Counted from the stretch's first letter, positions 33,496 to 41,940 are shown. The stretch: DNA of 64,000 nucleotides from Cloacibacterium caeni (GCF_907163105.1 NZ_OU015321.1:124001-188000); one strand, 5' to 3'. Notes: generated by a model from the letters alone, not told the origin. Numbers and translations are program-made.

Positions 33496-34470
33496 ATGGG
33501 AATTTTTGACAAACGTATCAGTTATAAACCTTTTGAATATCCGGAAGTACTACAATTTGTTGATGCTATTAATAAATCTTTTTGGGTACACTCAGAAATA
33601 GATTTTACTGCGGATGTACAAGATTTCCATTCTAATCTTCAGCCTTACGAACAAAATGCGGTAAAGCATGCGCTTTTAGCGATTGCTCAAATTGAAGTTT
33701 CTGTAAAAACTTTCTGGGGAAATCTATACAACCACATGCCAAAACCAGAGCTTAATGGTTTAGGTGCTACCTTTGCAGAGTGCGAATTCCGTCACAGTGA
33801 GGCTTATTCTAGATTATTGGAAGTATTAGGATATAATGATGAATTCAATAATGTGATTGAAATTCCTGCCATCAGAGAGAGAATAGACTATTTGAATACG
33901 GTTTTAGCCAATGCGAAATCTACCAATCATAAAGAGTACGTTTCTTCACTGTTATTATTCTCTATTTTAATAGAAAACGTTTCGCTATTCAGTCAATTTG
34001 CGACGATTTTATCTTTTACAAGATTCAAAGGATACATGAAAAATGTATCGAACATCATTGCATGGACTTCTGTAGATGAGCAAATTCACGCCAATGCTGG
34101 AATCTATTTAATCAATAAAATCCGCGAAGAACAACCAGAATTATTGACCGATGCAGACATCGAAGATATCTATGGTTTAGTAGACCGTTCTGTAGAACTG
34201 GAAGCGAAAATTCTAGACTGGATTTTCGAAGCGGGAGAGATAGACATGTTCTCAAAAGAAGACTTGCTGAACTTTATGAAATATAGAGTAGACGATTCTT
34301 TGAAAAAAATTGGTATGAAACCCCGTTACAACGTAACACCTGAACAATACAAACCAATGATGTGGTTCGAGGAAGAAGTTTTCGCCAATTCATTAGATGA
34401 CTTCTTTGCAAAAAGACCAGTAGATTACACCAAGCACGATAAAAGTATCACTGCGAACGATTTGTTTTAA
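33496..34470 (+). CDS. nrdB: Class Ia ribonucleotide reductase small subunit
   Basis: 324 residues. The di-iron and radical site is FAECEFRHSEAYSR, with Glu97, His100 and the radical Tyr104 in the E-x-x-H-x-x-x-Y spacing of E. coli NrdB (E115, H118, Y122). A later E/H pair is in ENVSLFSQF and VDEQIHANAG. It reduces ribonucleotides together with NrdA in the cytoplasm. There is no extra N-terminal ATP-cone, which some flavobacterial NrdB proteins carry. It is separated from nrdA by two small genes and repeats, about 900 bp. Confidence 0.96.
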   Translation: MGIFDKRISYKPFEYPEVLQFVDAINKSFWVHSEIDFTADVQDFHSNLQPYEQNAVKHALLAIAQIEVSVKTFWGNLYNHMPKPELNGLGATFAECEFRHSEAYSRLLEVLGYNDEFNNVIEIPAIRERIDYLNTVLANAKSTNHKEYVSSLLLFSILIENVSLFSQFATILSFTRFKGYMKNVSNIIAWTSVDEQIHANAGIYLINKIREEQPELLTDADIEDIYGLVDRSVELEAKILDWIFEAGEIDMFSKEDLLNFMKYRVDDSLKKIGMKPRYNVTPEQYKPMMWFEEEVFANSLDDFFAKRPVDYTKHDKSITANDLF

Positions 34471-34488
34471 ATTTTATTTATAAAATAA

Positions 34489-34755
34489 ATGGTAAAAGTA
34501 AAAATTAATACAACAAACGTTCAGTTTAATTCTGAAGATATTACTGTTGTTTTTCCAGAATCACCAAAAGTTGGTGATGAGATTTGTGTGCTAAATTTTT
34601 TGCCATATAATACAGAAGAAAGGGAAAGTTTTAAATATGAACTTGATAAAAATCACTTAAGCTTTAATGGTATTATAACTAAAAGGTTTTGGTTTTCAAA
34701 TTCTCCAAAAGATGAGCCTATTCTTCTTATAAGTGTGAAAATGCTTAATGATTGA
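34489..34755 (+). CDS. Hypothetical protein between nrdB and nrdA
   Basis: 88 residues, not recognised. It starts 18 nt after the nrdB stop, so it is likely on the nrdB message. Sequence features are an alternating-strand start (MVKVKINTTNVQFNSEDITV), PKVGDEICVLNFLP and a C-terminal strand PILLISVKML; it may be a small beta-rich protein. A regulatory link with ribonucleotide reductase would be inference only. Confidence 0.55.
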   Translation: MVKVKINTTNVQFNSEDITVVFPESPKVGDEICVLNFLPYNTEERESFKYELDKNHLSFNGIITKRFWFSNSPKDEPILLISVKMLND

Positions 34756-34806
34756 TCTTCTGAAGCGAGCGTCAATTGTTTTCAAGATAGAGAATGTAAA
34801 AAATCA

Positions 34807-34868
34807 ATAGGAACGGGCTTTAGCCCGTTTTCAAAATGAAAAAATCAATTTGGCTTTAGCCAAAACTT
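34807..34868. repeat. Two-hairpin CTTTAG-core repeat, copy 2
   Basis: ACGGGCTTTAGCCCGT followed by TTTGGCTTTAGCCAAA, the same doublet as at 12915-12969. In the first hairpin one A-T pair and the outer pair are replaced by other complementary pairs. Confidence 0.85.
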
Positions 34869-34976
34869 AAAAATTAAATTTTTAGAAAAATCAAGAGATT
34901 GCTTCGTACCTCGCAATGACAATCTTATAAAAGGAATAAGTAACTCGTAACACGAATTTCGAAACAAAACACTATT

Positions 34977-35225
34977 ATGACGCCAGAAATTATTGATGAA
35001 GTACAGTTTACCAGATCAGAAAATTTCCATTTAGGAGAATTTATCTACATGGGAATGGGAAAAGTTAAAGAACAAACCGTTTGTATAGCAGTAGCTTATA
35101 AAATAGATTATTGTATTAAAAAAGCATTACAATTTGAAGAAGCAGATAGCAATGTAATTTTCACACACATCAACAAAGTGAAAGTTGGCGAATTAGATCG
35201 CTGTAGAAAATTTTATTGGAATTAG
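34977..35225 (+). CDS. Hypothetical protein upstream of nrdA
   Basis: 82 residues, not recognised. The start is ATG 34977. It contains SENFHLGEFIYMGMGKVKEQ, a short helix YKIDYCIKKALQFEE and a basic C-terminus VGELDRCRKFYWN. No signal peptide or membrane helix. It lies between two repeat clusters, so it could be a small accessory gene or a remnant. Confidence 0.5.
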   Translation: MTPEIIDEVQFTRSENFHLGEFIYMGMGKVKEQTVCIAVAYKIDYCIKKALQFEEADSNVIFTHINKVKVGELDRCRKFYWN

Positions 35226-35227
35226 AA

Positions 35228-35333
35228 AAGTTCCAGAGGAACGGTAAGTTGGTAGATAAATTGATGTTGGGTTATAGAGAGTTCCAGAGGAACGCTCCAT
35301 TGGTAGAATCCAGAGGAATGACCTAGTGGTAGC
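35228..35333. repeat. Three TCCAGAGGAA hairpin words upstream of nrdA
   Basis: GTTCCAGAGGAACG occurs at 35229 and 35281, and the variant ATCCAGAGGAATG at 35309. Each is followed 6-8 nt later by TGGTAGA or TGGTAGC. GTTCC/GGAAC can form a small hairpin. The related TTCCTACGGAACGATAAAC occurs twice at 37487 and 37618. Confidence 0.85.
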
Positions 35334-35375
35334 ATCAAAAAATATAAAAAGAAACAAGAAAAGTTTAAAAAAAAT

Positions 35376-37034
35376 ATGGAAGAACAAAATACAGATATTT
35401 GGTGGTTAAATGAAGAGTCTGAGCAAATGCTAAACAGAGGTTACCTTTTGAAGGGAGAAACCGTAGAAGGCGCTATTGACAGAATTACTACAGCGGCAGC
35501 AAAACGCTTGTACAAACCAGAACTCATTCCTGCGTTTAAGGAAATGATTACCAAAGGTTGGATTTCTTTTTCGTCTCCAGTTTGGGCAAATATGGGAACT
35601 CAACGAGGTTTGCCTATTTCTTGTTTTAATGTTCACGTTCCAGACCATATCGAAGGCATTACCCATAAATTAGGAGAAGTGATTATGCAGACCAAAATCG
35701 GAGGAGGAACTTCTGGTTATTTTGGTGAACTGCGTCACAGAGGAACAGCCGTGACTGATAATGGTAAATCTTCAGGAGCGGTTTCTTTCATGAAATTGTT
35801 TGATACCGCGATGGATGTTGTTTCTCAAGGAGGCGTAAGAAGAGGAGCTTTTGCAGCATACCTAGACATTGACCACGGAGATATTGAAGAATTCTTAAAC
35901 ATCAAAGAAATTGGTAGCCCCATTCAGAACTTATTTATGGGAGTTTGCGTTCCAGATTATTGGATGCAAGACATGATAGACGGAGATATGGAGAAACGTA
36001 AAGTTTGGGCAAAAGTTTTAGAATCTCGTCAGAAAAAAGGACTTCCATATATTTTCTTTACCGATAATGTCAACCGTAATAAACCTCAAGTATACAAAGA
36101 TTCTGGAGCGGTAATCAATGCGAGTAACCTATGTTCAGAAATCATGTTACCTTCTACAGCAGACGAAAGTTTCATCTGTTGTCTTTCTTCTATGAATTTA
36201 GAATTGTATGACGAATGGAAAGATACTGATGCAGTGAAATTAGCCATCTATTTCTTAGATGCGGTATTGTCAGAATTTATTGAGAAAACTGAAGGAAACT
36301 ATTACCTTTCTTCAGCTCGTAAATTTGCTTTGAGACATAGAGCATTAGGTTTGGGCGTTTTAGGATACCACTCTTATTTGCAAAAAAACATGATTCCTTT
36401 TGAAAGTATGGAAGCGAAAATGTTCAACGCCAAAGCGTTCAAACAAATTCAAGAGCAATCTATTCAAGCATCAAAAGAATTGGCGAATATTTATGGCGAA
36501 CCAGAAATGTTGAAAGGCTACGGAATGCGCAATACTACTACGATGGCAATCGCACCTACCACTTCTTCATCAGCAATTTTAGGGCAAACTTCCCCAGGAA
36601 TTGAACCTTTTGCATCGAATTACTACAAAGCAGGTTTGGCAAAAGGAAATTTCATGAGAAAGAACAAATATTTAGCAAAATTGCTCGAAGAAAAAGGCTT
36701 AGACAATGAAGATGTTTGGAGAGAAATCATGCTGAATCACGGTTCTGTACAACACATGACACAGTTAACCCAAACCGAAAAAGACGTGTTCAAAACCTTC
36801 AAGGAAATTTCTCCAATGGAAATCATTACACAAGCGGGACAACGCCAACAGTATATAGACCAAGCGCAATCATTGAACCTGAATATCCCGGCTTCATTGG
36901 CGATTAAAGATGTCAACAATCTGATGATTGAAGCATGGAAACTAGGGGTAAAAACCTTATACTACCAGCGTTCACAATCTGTTTCTAAAGAACTCATGGT
37001 GAATTTTGTAACGTGTAGCTCTTGTGAAGCGTAA
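35376..37034 (+). CDS. nrdA: Class Ia ribonucleotide reductase large subunit (short form without ATP-cone)
   Basis: 552 residues, against 761 in E. coli. It begins directly in the catalytic region and lacks an ATP-cone. Active-site residues are Cys83 (ISCFNVHVPD), Asn251/Cys253/Glu255 in NLCSEIMLPS, and Cys268 or Cys269 in FICCLSSMNL. The radical-transfer pair is Tyr529-Tyr530 (KTLYYQRSQS), and the C-terminal shuttle cysteines are CSSC (547-550). It reduces ribonucleoside diphosphates with NrdB. The start ATG 35376 lies after a repeat cluster; a terminator follows. Confidence 0.96.
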   Translation: MEEQNTDIWWLNEESEQMLNRGYLLKGETVEGAIDRITTAAAKRLYKPELIPAFKEMITKGWISFSSPVWANMGTQRGLPISCFNVHVPDHIEGITHKLGEVIMQTKIGGGTSGYFGELRHRGTAVTDNGKSSGAVSFMKLFDTAMDVVSQGGVRRGAFAAYLDIDHGDIEEFLNIKEIGSPIQNLFMGVCVPDYWMQDMIDGDMEKRKVWAKVLESRQKKGLPYIFFTDNVNRNKPQVYKDSGAVINASNLCSEIMLPSTADESFICCLSSMNLELYDEWKDTDAVKLAIYFLDAVLSEFIEKTEGNYYLSSARKFALRHRALGLGVLGYHSYLQKNMIPFESMEAKMFNAKAFKQIQEQSIQASKELANIYGEPEMLKGYGMRNTTTMAIAPTTSSSAILGQTSPGIEPFASNYYKAGLAKGNFMRKNKYLAKLLEEKGLDNEDVWREIMLNHGSVQHMTQLTQTEKDVFKTFKEISPMEIITQAGQRQQYIDQAQSLNLNIPASLAIKDVNNLMIEAWKLGVKTLYYQRSQSVSKELMVNFVTCSSCEA

Positions 37035-37065
37035 TTCAATTGACGATTTTTGATTTACAATATAC

Positions 37066-37094
37066 AAACCGCAGAAATTTCTGCGGTTTTTTTA
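37066..37094 (+). terminator. Terminator after nrdA
   Basis: Perfect stem AAACCGCAGAAA / TTTCTGCGGTTT followed by a T run. Confidence 0.9.
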
Positions 37095-37368
37095 ATGACC
37101 TAGGGAACGAAGGCGTTAAGAAATTTAATCATATATTCGTTAAAAAATTCCTGCTGTTTGAACTCGTCAGAATGACGAGAGAGTTTCAGGGATTTTAGAA
37201 TGTATGATTAAATTTTAGCCGAAGTTTCCAGTCTTGAACTTTTGTTACTTTTGGTTCAAGCCAAACCTAACGAAGTGGTTCGGTGAACAGAGAGAGCCAA
37301 AAGTAAAATTTATTAAAAAAAAACAACAGACAACTTCGTGGCTTCATTCTCTTTTACTCCTCGCAAAA

Positions 37369-37722
37369 ACAAACATAAAATGCAATCTTTGTGTTCTCTG
37401 TGAATTCTCTGTGCTCTCTGTGTTAAAAAATCAGCGAAATCTGCGGGAAACTTTTAACTCTATAAAATCATAAATTCTTTTAGATTCCTACGGAACGATA
37501 AACGTAAAATCCAATCTTTGTGTTCTCTGTGAAAAAACTCTGTGCTCTCTGTGTTAAAAAATTAGCGCAATTCGTGAGAAACTTTTAACTCTATAAAATC
37601 ATAAGCTTCTTTTATATTCCTACGGAACGATAAACATAAAATGCAATCTTTGTGTTCTCTGTGAAAAAACTCTGTGCTCTCTGTGTTAAAACTCTGCGAA
37701 ATCTGCGGGAAATATAAATTCA
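37369..37722. repeat. Tandem repeat, unit about 130 bp, 2.7 copies
   Basis: CAATCTTTGTGTTCTCTGTG begins at 37383, 37512 and 37644 (periods 129 and 132). Each unit continues with CTCTGTGCTCTCTGTGTTAA and a GCGAAATCTGCGGGAAA or related word. The first two end with TTCCTACGGAACGATAAAC. Confidence 0.9.
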
Positions 37723-37798
37723 CTTTCTTTTTAGAATCTACAAGAAATTTTTACCTTTGAAACCAATCCCTTTTTCCTAATCCCTAAAAATTAAAAAA

Positions 37799-38680
37799 AT
37801 GAAATTCGGACAAGTAGCAGACCCATCACAAATAGACTTCACCCTTCCGAAAGACCATCCTAAAACCCAAGAAATTCTAGGAAAATCTAAAGGAAACGAT
37901 TTCAATATCTACATCGGTTGTGCCAAATGGAACAAAACCGACCTGAAAGGATTTTACCCAAAAGGAACCAAAGACGAGTTGAAATACTACGCTACCCAAT
38001 TCAATTCTATTGAGTTGAACGCTACATTTTACTCTTTGCCAAGTCCAGAGCAAGTACTCACATGGAAAGAAAAAACACCGCCTAATTTTAAGTTTTTCCC
38101 AAAAATCACCAATACCGTTTCGCATTTTAGAAGACTGATTAATGTAACTGATGTGGTGACGGATTACGCAACTTCAGTTTTGAATTTCGGAGACCAGTTG
38201 GGAATGGTGTTCTTACAACTGCATGATAATTTCAAACCTAAAGATTTTGATAGAGTAGAAAAATTTGTAAAAGAATGGCCAAAAGAAGTTCCACTGGCGA
38301 TAGAAGTACGCAGTGCAGAGTGGTTTGAAGAAGAAAACTTTGAGAAATTCTCTGAACTTTTAGAAGAAAATAACATCGCGAATATCATCGTAGATACGGC
38401 AGGTAGAAGAGATATGTTACATATGAGACTCACTTCAGACACTGCTTTTGTAAGATATGTAGGCGCTAATGCAGACAGCGATTATGCAAGATTAGATGAT
38501 TGGTTAGAACGCATTAAACTATGGAAAGAAGAAGGTTTGAAAAACTTGTATTTCTTTGTACATCAAAATGTAGAATTGGCTTCACCGTTGTTGTCGGCTT
38601 ATTTCATTGAGAAAATTAACGAAGCATTCGGAACAGAAATTCATGTTCCTGTAATGGCTCAACCCAAAACTTTGTTTTAA
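37799..38680 (+). CDS. DUF72 domain protein (YecE-like TIM barrel)
   Basis: 293 residues. IYIGCAKWNKTDLKGFYP, then YYATQFNSIELNATFYSLPS and FFPKITNTVSHFRRL match the DUF72 family; the C-terminal half has VPLAIEVRSAEWF and VRYVGAN. These proteins form a TIM-barrel of unestablished function. The gene is followed after 4 nt by the Fic gene, so they are co-transcribed. The promoter must lie in the repeat-filled gap upstream. Confidence 0.9.
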   Translation: MKFGQVADPSQIDFTLPKDHPKTQEILGKSKGNDFNIYIGCAKWNKTDLKGFYPKGTKDELKYYATQFNSIELNATFYSLPSPEQVLTWKEKTPPNFKFFPKITNTVSHFRRLINVTDVVTDYATSVLNFGDQLGMVFLQLHDNFKPKDFDRVEKFVKEWPKEVPLAIEVRSAEWFEEENFEKFSELLEENNIANIIVDTAGRRDMLHMRLTSDTAFVRYVGANADSDYARLDDWLERIKLWKEEGLKNLYFFVHQNVELASPLLSAYFIEKINEAFGTEIHVPVMAQPKTLF

Positions 38681-38684
38681 TAAA

Positions 38685-39275
38685 ATGAGCAAATATTCTG
38701 TAAATCCGAACGAAGAAGAAATTCTTCCTAATTTATTAAATTCTATTTCTCTGCGAGAAATCCAAGAAGCAGAATTTGAAGGGTTTTTGTATGCAGAATT
38801 GTTATTGACTACTCAACTTTCTGACAAGACAAAATTTGATGTTGATTACATTAAAAACATTCATTTTCTTGCGCTGAAAGATGTTTATGCTTTTGCTGGT
38901 AATTTCAGGACAGTCAATATTTCAAAACAAGGTTTTATGTTTCCGGCAGCGAAATTTTTAGATCAATCAATGCAAGAGTTTCAAACGGAAATTTTAAACA
39001 AATTGCTTAATGAATATGTAAAATTAGACTCTGTTTTATTTATTGAGGATATAGCAAGAGTTCATGCAGAACTATTATACATTCATCCTTTCAGAGAAGG
39101 AAATGGTAGAACTGCAAGGGTTTTACTTAATTTAATGTTGAGAAAAAATGGATGGGAGCCTTTAGATTTTTCTAAAATGAATGAAGAATTATTTCAACAA
39201 TATGTAATAGCAGTTCAATCTTCAGCAATGAAAAATTACGAACCGATGAAAAAAGTTATTGAGCAGTTGTTTTAA
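38685..39275 (+). CDS. Fic family protein
   Basis: 196 residues. The Fic core motif HPFREGNGRTARVLLNLML is intact, with the catalytic His and the GNGR anion-binding loop, so AMP transfer to a target protein is plausible. The N-terminal YAFAGNFRTVNISKQGFMFP is the flap region. I find no inhibitory S/T-x-x-x-E-G/N helix within the protein, suggesting it needs a separate antitoxin or another control. It begins 4 nt after the DUF72 gene. Its 3' end overlaps a 50-residue gene on the other strand by 20 nt. Confidence 0.92.
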   Translation: MSKYSVNPNEEEILPNLLNSISLREIQEAEFEGFLYAELLLTTQLSDKTKFDVDYIKNIHFLALKDVYAFAGNFRTVNISKQGFMFPAAKFLDQSMQEFQTEILNKLLNEYVKLDSVLFIEDIARVHAELLYIHPFREGNGRTARVLLNLMLRKNGWEPLDFSKMNEELFQQYVIAVQSSAMKNYEPMKKVIEQLF

Positions 39276-39408
39276 TTTTTTTCATAACTCTTTCGTAAGC
39301 ATCACTCGCAAATTTGTCAGAAATTTTAATCTTTTCAATACCAAAAGAACCTCTTATGGAGATAAGAGTTTTCTTTTTGTCAATAACTATTTTTCTTGGT
39401 TTTTGCAT
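39256..39408 (-). CDS. Small protein of 50 residues antisense to the Fic 3' end
   Basis: The reading frame is MQKPRKIVIDKKKTLISIRG, then SFGIEKIKISDKFASDAYER, then VMKKIKTTAQ. The ATG (39408) lies 4 nt after a perfect minus-strand TATATTTG box, which supports real expression. The protein is basic with alternating strand and helix potential. It contains S-F-G-I-E-K, five of six positions like the S/T-x-x-x-E-G/N inhibitory motif of Fic antitoxins, but the last position is Lys. The function is unknown. Confidence 0.5.
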   Translation of the reverse strand: MQKPRKIVIDKKKTLISIRGSFGIEKIKISDKFASDAYERVMKKIKTTAQ

Positions 39409-39412
39409 AATT

Positions 39413-39420
39413 CAAATATA
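39413..39420 (-). promoter_or_regulatory. -7 promoter element TATATTTG on the minus strand
   Basis: Lies between the stop of the 97-residue gene and the ATG of the 50-residue gene, 4 nt before the latter. Confidence 0.6.
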
Positions 39421-39426
39421 CAAAAA

Positions 39427-39720
39427 TTATCCTAAAAACTTAATTTCCTTATCCTTGAAATTATTTTTCTCTACTAGTTTATTCATGGTTTTCATCATCT
39501 TGTGACGAAGTTTTGCCATTTTTCTGATGTTTTTGTCTTCGCTGTAATCAAAGATGTTGTCTTTAAAGGTAAAGGTATCCCCATCTTTAAATTCAATATT
39601 ATTTTTTTTGAGTTCTCCTAAAAGCATTAGATTGGTCATGCTTTCTAGAAGTAAATGTTCAGATTTCCCTAATGATTTCAAGGATTTTAGCAATTGTTTT
39701 TTATATTTTTTCTTTCCCAT
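39427..39720 (-). CDS. Hypothetical basic helical protein
   Basis: 97 residues, not recognised. It is strongly lysine-rich (KKKYKKQLLKSLKSLGKSEH; the C-terminus KNNFKDKEIKFLG) and largely helical, with a possible coiled coil around MAKLRHKMMKTMNKLVEKNN. It has no signal peptide. It might bind nucleic acid or a membrane, but this is only from charge. It is upstream of the small Fic-antisense gene on the same strand. Confidence 0.6.
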   Translation of the reverse strand: MGKKKYKKQLLKSLKSLGKSEHLLLESMTNLMLLGELKKNNIEFKDGDTFTFKDNIFDYSEDKNIRKMAKLRHKMMKTMNKLVEKNNFKDKEIKFLG

Positions 39721-39762
39721 AATTATTAATGTAAACTTATCGCAAATATCTGTATAATTTCT

Positions 39763-39770
39763 TATTTTTG
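39763..39770 (+). promoter_or_regulatory. -7 promoter element TATTTTTG for glyA
   Basis: Consensus -7 box 19 nt before the glyA ATG. Confidence 0.65.
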
Positions 39771-39789
39771 AGCAAAATTTAAATCTAAT

Positions 39790-41061
39790 ATGAGTAACGA
39801 CATCATTTTTGAACTAATTGAAAGAGAAAGAGAAAGACAAACCAATGGTATAGAGCTAATTGCATCAGAAAATTTTGTTTCTGAAAATGTGATGAAAGCG
39901 ATGGGAAGTGTCTTAACCAATAAATACGCAGAAGGTTACCCTGGTAGAAGATATTATGGAGGTTGCGAAGTGGTAGATGAGGTAGAAACACTGGCCATTG
40001 AAAGAGCAAAACAACTTTTCGGGGTAGAATATGCCAATGTACAGCCACACTCTGGTTCTCAGGCTAATGCAGCAGTTTATTTGTCTGTTTTAAAACCAGG
40101 TGATACCGTAATGGGAATGGATTTATCAATGGGAGGTCATTTGACTCACGGTTCTCATGTAAATTTTTCGGGAATTAATTTCCGTCCTATATTTTATGGA
40201 GTTGAAAAAGAAACAGGGTTGATTGATTATAACCAAATGCGTGAAGTAGCACTTCGTGAAAAACCAAAAATGCTGATTGCAGGTTTCTCTGCGTATTCTA
40301 GAGATTTAGATTATGCCAAATTCAGAGAAATTGCAGATGAGGTAGGCGCTACATTGTGGGCAGATATTGCACACCCTGCAGGTTTAGTTGCCAAAGGATT
40401 ATTGAACTCACCATTCGAACATTGCCATGTAGTAACCACTACTACCCATAAAACGCTTCGTGGACCAAGAGGAGGAATGATCATGATGGGCAAAGATTTC
40501 GAAAATACGTATGGTCACAAAACACCAAAAGGCGAAACCAAAATGATGAGTGCCGTATTAGATGGAGCAGTATTCCCAGGAACTCAAGGTGGGCCGCTAG
40601 AACACGTAATTGCTGCAAAAGCAGTAGCCTATGCAGAAGCCATCGACCAGAAATTTGAAACCTACACCAAACAAGTGGTAGCAAACGCTAGAGCATTGTC
40701 TCAAGCAATGATAGACAGAGGTTTTGACATTGTAAGTGGAGGTACAGATAATCACCTGATGTTGGTAGACCTTAGAAATAAAAATGTAAACGGTAAAGAA
40801 ACCGAAAAAGCTTTAGTAAAAGCAGATATTACGTGTAATAAAAATATGGTTCCTTATGACGATAAGTCTCCATTCATCACTTCTGGAATCAGATTAGGAA
40901 CCGCTGCCATCACCACGAGAGGTTTATTAGAAAAAGATATGGAGACCATTGCAGATTTAATCAATGAAGTGGTGACCAATATCAAAGATGAGAATACCCT
41001 AGAGCAAATAAAACAAAAAGTACATCAGTTAATGGAAGGAAGAGCATTATTTAACGGATAA
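39790..41061 (+). CDS. glyA: Serine hydroxymethyltransferase
   Basis: 423 residues. [20 protein letters not shown] and [18 protein letters not shown] are the N-terminal hallmarks. The PLP lysine is Lys221 in [16 protein letters not shown], preceded by [14 protein letters not shown]. It converts serine and tetrahydrofolate to glycine and methylenetetrahydrofolate, the main source of one-carbon units, including for dTMP synthesis. It is transcribed alone from a good -7 box; the next gene is 51 nt downstream and may be co-transcribed. Confidence 0.98.
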   Translation: MSNDIIFELIERERERQTNGIELIASENFVSENVMKAMGSVLTNKYAEGYPGRRYYGGCEVVDEVETLAIERAKQLFGVEYANVQPHSGSQANAAVYLSVLKPGDTVMGMDLSMGGHLTHGSHVNFSGINFRPIFYGVEKETGLIDYNQMREVALREKPKMLIAGFSAYSRDLDYAKFREIADEVGATLWADIAHPAGLVAKGLLNSPFEHCHVVTTTTHKTLRGPRGGMIMMGKDFENTYGHKTPKGETKMMSAVLDGAVFPGTQGGPLEHVIAAKAVAYAEAIDQKFETYTKQVVANARALSQAMIDRGFDIVSGGTDNHLMLVDLRNKNVNGKETEKALVKADITCNKNMVPYDDKSPFITSGIRLGTAAITTRGLLEKDMETIADLINEVVTNIKDENTLEQIKQKVHQLMEGRALFNG

Positions 41062-41112
41062 TGTTGCTTAACTGAAATGAAAACTGTTAATTTGTTATAA
41101 ATTTCATGATTT

Positions 41113-41733
41113 ATGAAAAAAATATTCTTTGTTTTTGCCATTTTGCTTTCAGGATTTTCTTTTTCGCAAGAAGTAAGATGGGGAGCGATTGCAAATGTGC
41201 ACTCTTCGTCTATCGAGGGAATTCATGACTTCTCAAGAGGGAGAATTGCGCCAAGTGTAGGCTTGTTTATGGAAATTCCTTTAGAAACGTTCCAGAGAAG
41301 TATCTATGCACCGCTTCGTTATTACATTTATCCTGTAGTAGAATTCAGCATGGAAGGCGAAAAAACCATTCTAGAGCAAGGCAGACAATATTACAGAAAT
41401 GATTTTGTTGCTTTTGCATTGTATGGGAAATTTCACTTGTACAGAGGATATTTTGAGAATTTTTATTTCATGATTGGGCCTAGATTTGCTTATAATGTTT
41501 CAGAAAATAGAGCCGGACCTACCAATGAAGAAGCGGGGTACATAGGATTGAGAGATGATGATATGAAAAAACTGAATTTATCAGTTTCTGGAGCGTTAGG
41601 GTATGTAATTAGCGATAAGATAGAGGTGTATTTAAGATATGATCAAGGCTTATCCGAAGTATACCCTAATTATCAAGATCATAAAACTTGGAACAGATTA
41701 GTGGGAGTAGGATTTAGTTATTCTTTTAACTAA
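41113..41733 (+). CDS. Exported outer-membrane beta-barrel protein
   Basis: 206 residues. The signal peptide is MKKIFFVFAILLSGFSFSQ. The mature part has alternating amphipathic strands (PSVGLFMEIP, FVAFALYGKFHLYRG, FYFMIGPRFAYNVS, LNLSVSGALGYVIS, VEVYLRYDQGL-like) and ends on an aromatic strand (LVGVGFSYSFN), typical of small 8-stranded outer-membrane barrels of the PorT/OmpA-like kind. It has no peptidoglycan-binding domain. The function is unknown. A terminator follows, before the polysaccharide locus. Confidence 0.82.
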   Translation: MKKIFFVFAILLSGFSFSQEVRWGAIANVHSSSIEGIHDFSRGRIAPSVGLFMEIPLETFQRSIYAPLRYYIYPVVEFSMEGEKTILEQGRQYYRNDFVAFALYGKFHLYRGYFENFYFMIGPRFAYNVSENRAGPTNEEAGYIGLRDDDMKKLNLSVSGALGYVISDKIEVYLRYDQGLSEVYPNYQDHKTWNRLVGVGFSYSFN

Positions 41734-41754
41734 ACAAAAAGCATATTATAAATG

Positions 41755-41784
41755 AAGCACAGTATTTTATTACTGTGCTTTTTG
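41755..41784 (+). terminator. Terminator before the polysaccharide locus
   Basis: AAGCACAGTA / TACTGTGCTT with a short loop, then TTTGC. Confidence 0.8.
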
Positions 41785-41924
41785 CATATAAATTGAAGCT
41801 TTTATAGAGTTGAGTTCAAAAAGGAATACACCAATAAATAAACCTTCTCACCAAAAGATTCTTAGGAAATAAAATTTATCCAAGCTCTCACTTTTTAAAA
41901 TGATTGTTTATCATAAATTTATAT

Positions 41925-41932
41925 TATTTTTG
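41925..41932 (+). promoter_or_regulatory. -7 promoter element TATTTTTG at the head of the polysaccharide locus
   Basis: Ends 8 nt before the ATG at 41941; it probably drives the export lipoprotein and kinase genes. Confidence 0.7.
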
Positions 41933-41940
41933 TCTAATAA

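Larger units (their letters stand above)
37035..37798. other. 764-bp gene-free repeat region between nrdA and the DUF72 gene
   Basis: It contains the nrdA terminator, an imperfect inverted repeat (TTACTTTTGGTTC at 37245 with GAGCCAAAAGTAAA at 37294), and three tandem copies of a unit of about 130 bp. An open frame at 37234-37473 is made of repeat sequence and is not a gene. Confidence 0.75.

Noticed and set aside
37234-37473. Open frame of 79 codons in the nrdA-DUF72 gap
   Set aside because: It is translated across an inverted repeat and the tandem repeat unit; the protein is low-complexity and not family-like.
37369-37722. Possible CRISPR array
   Set aside because: The repeat units are adjacent and about 130 bp long, with no short identical repeats separated by unique spacers and no cas genes nearby.
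39314-39505. Plus-strand hydrophobic frame of 63 codons opposite the small Fic-antisense gene
   Set aside because: The opposite strand has a better start, a consensus -7 box and normal composition; this frame has no promoter.
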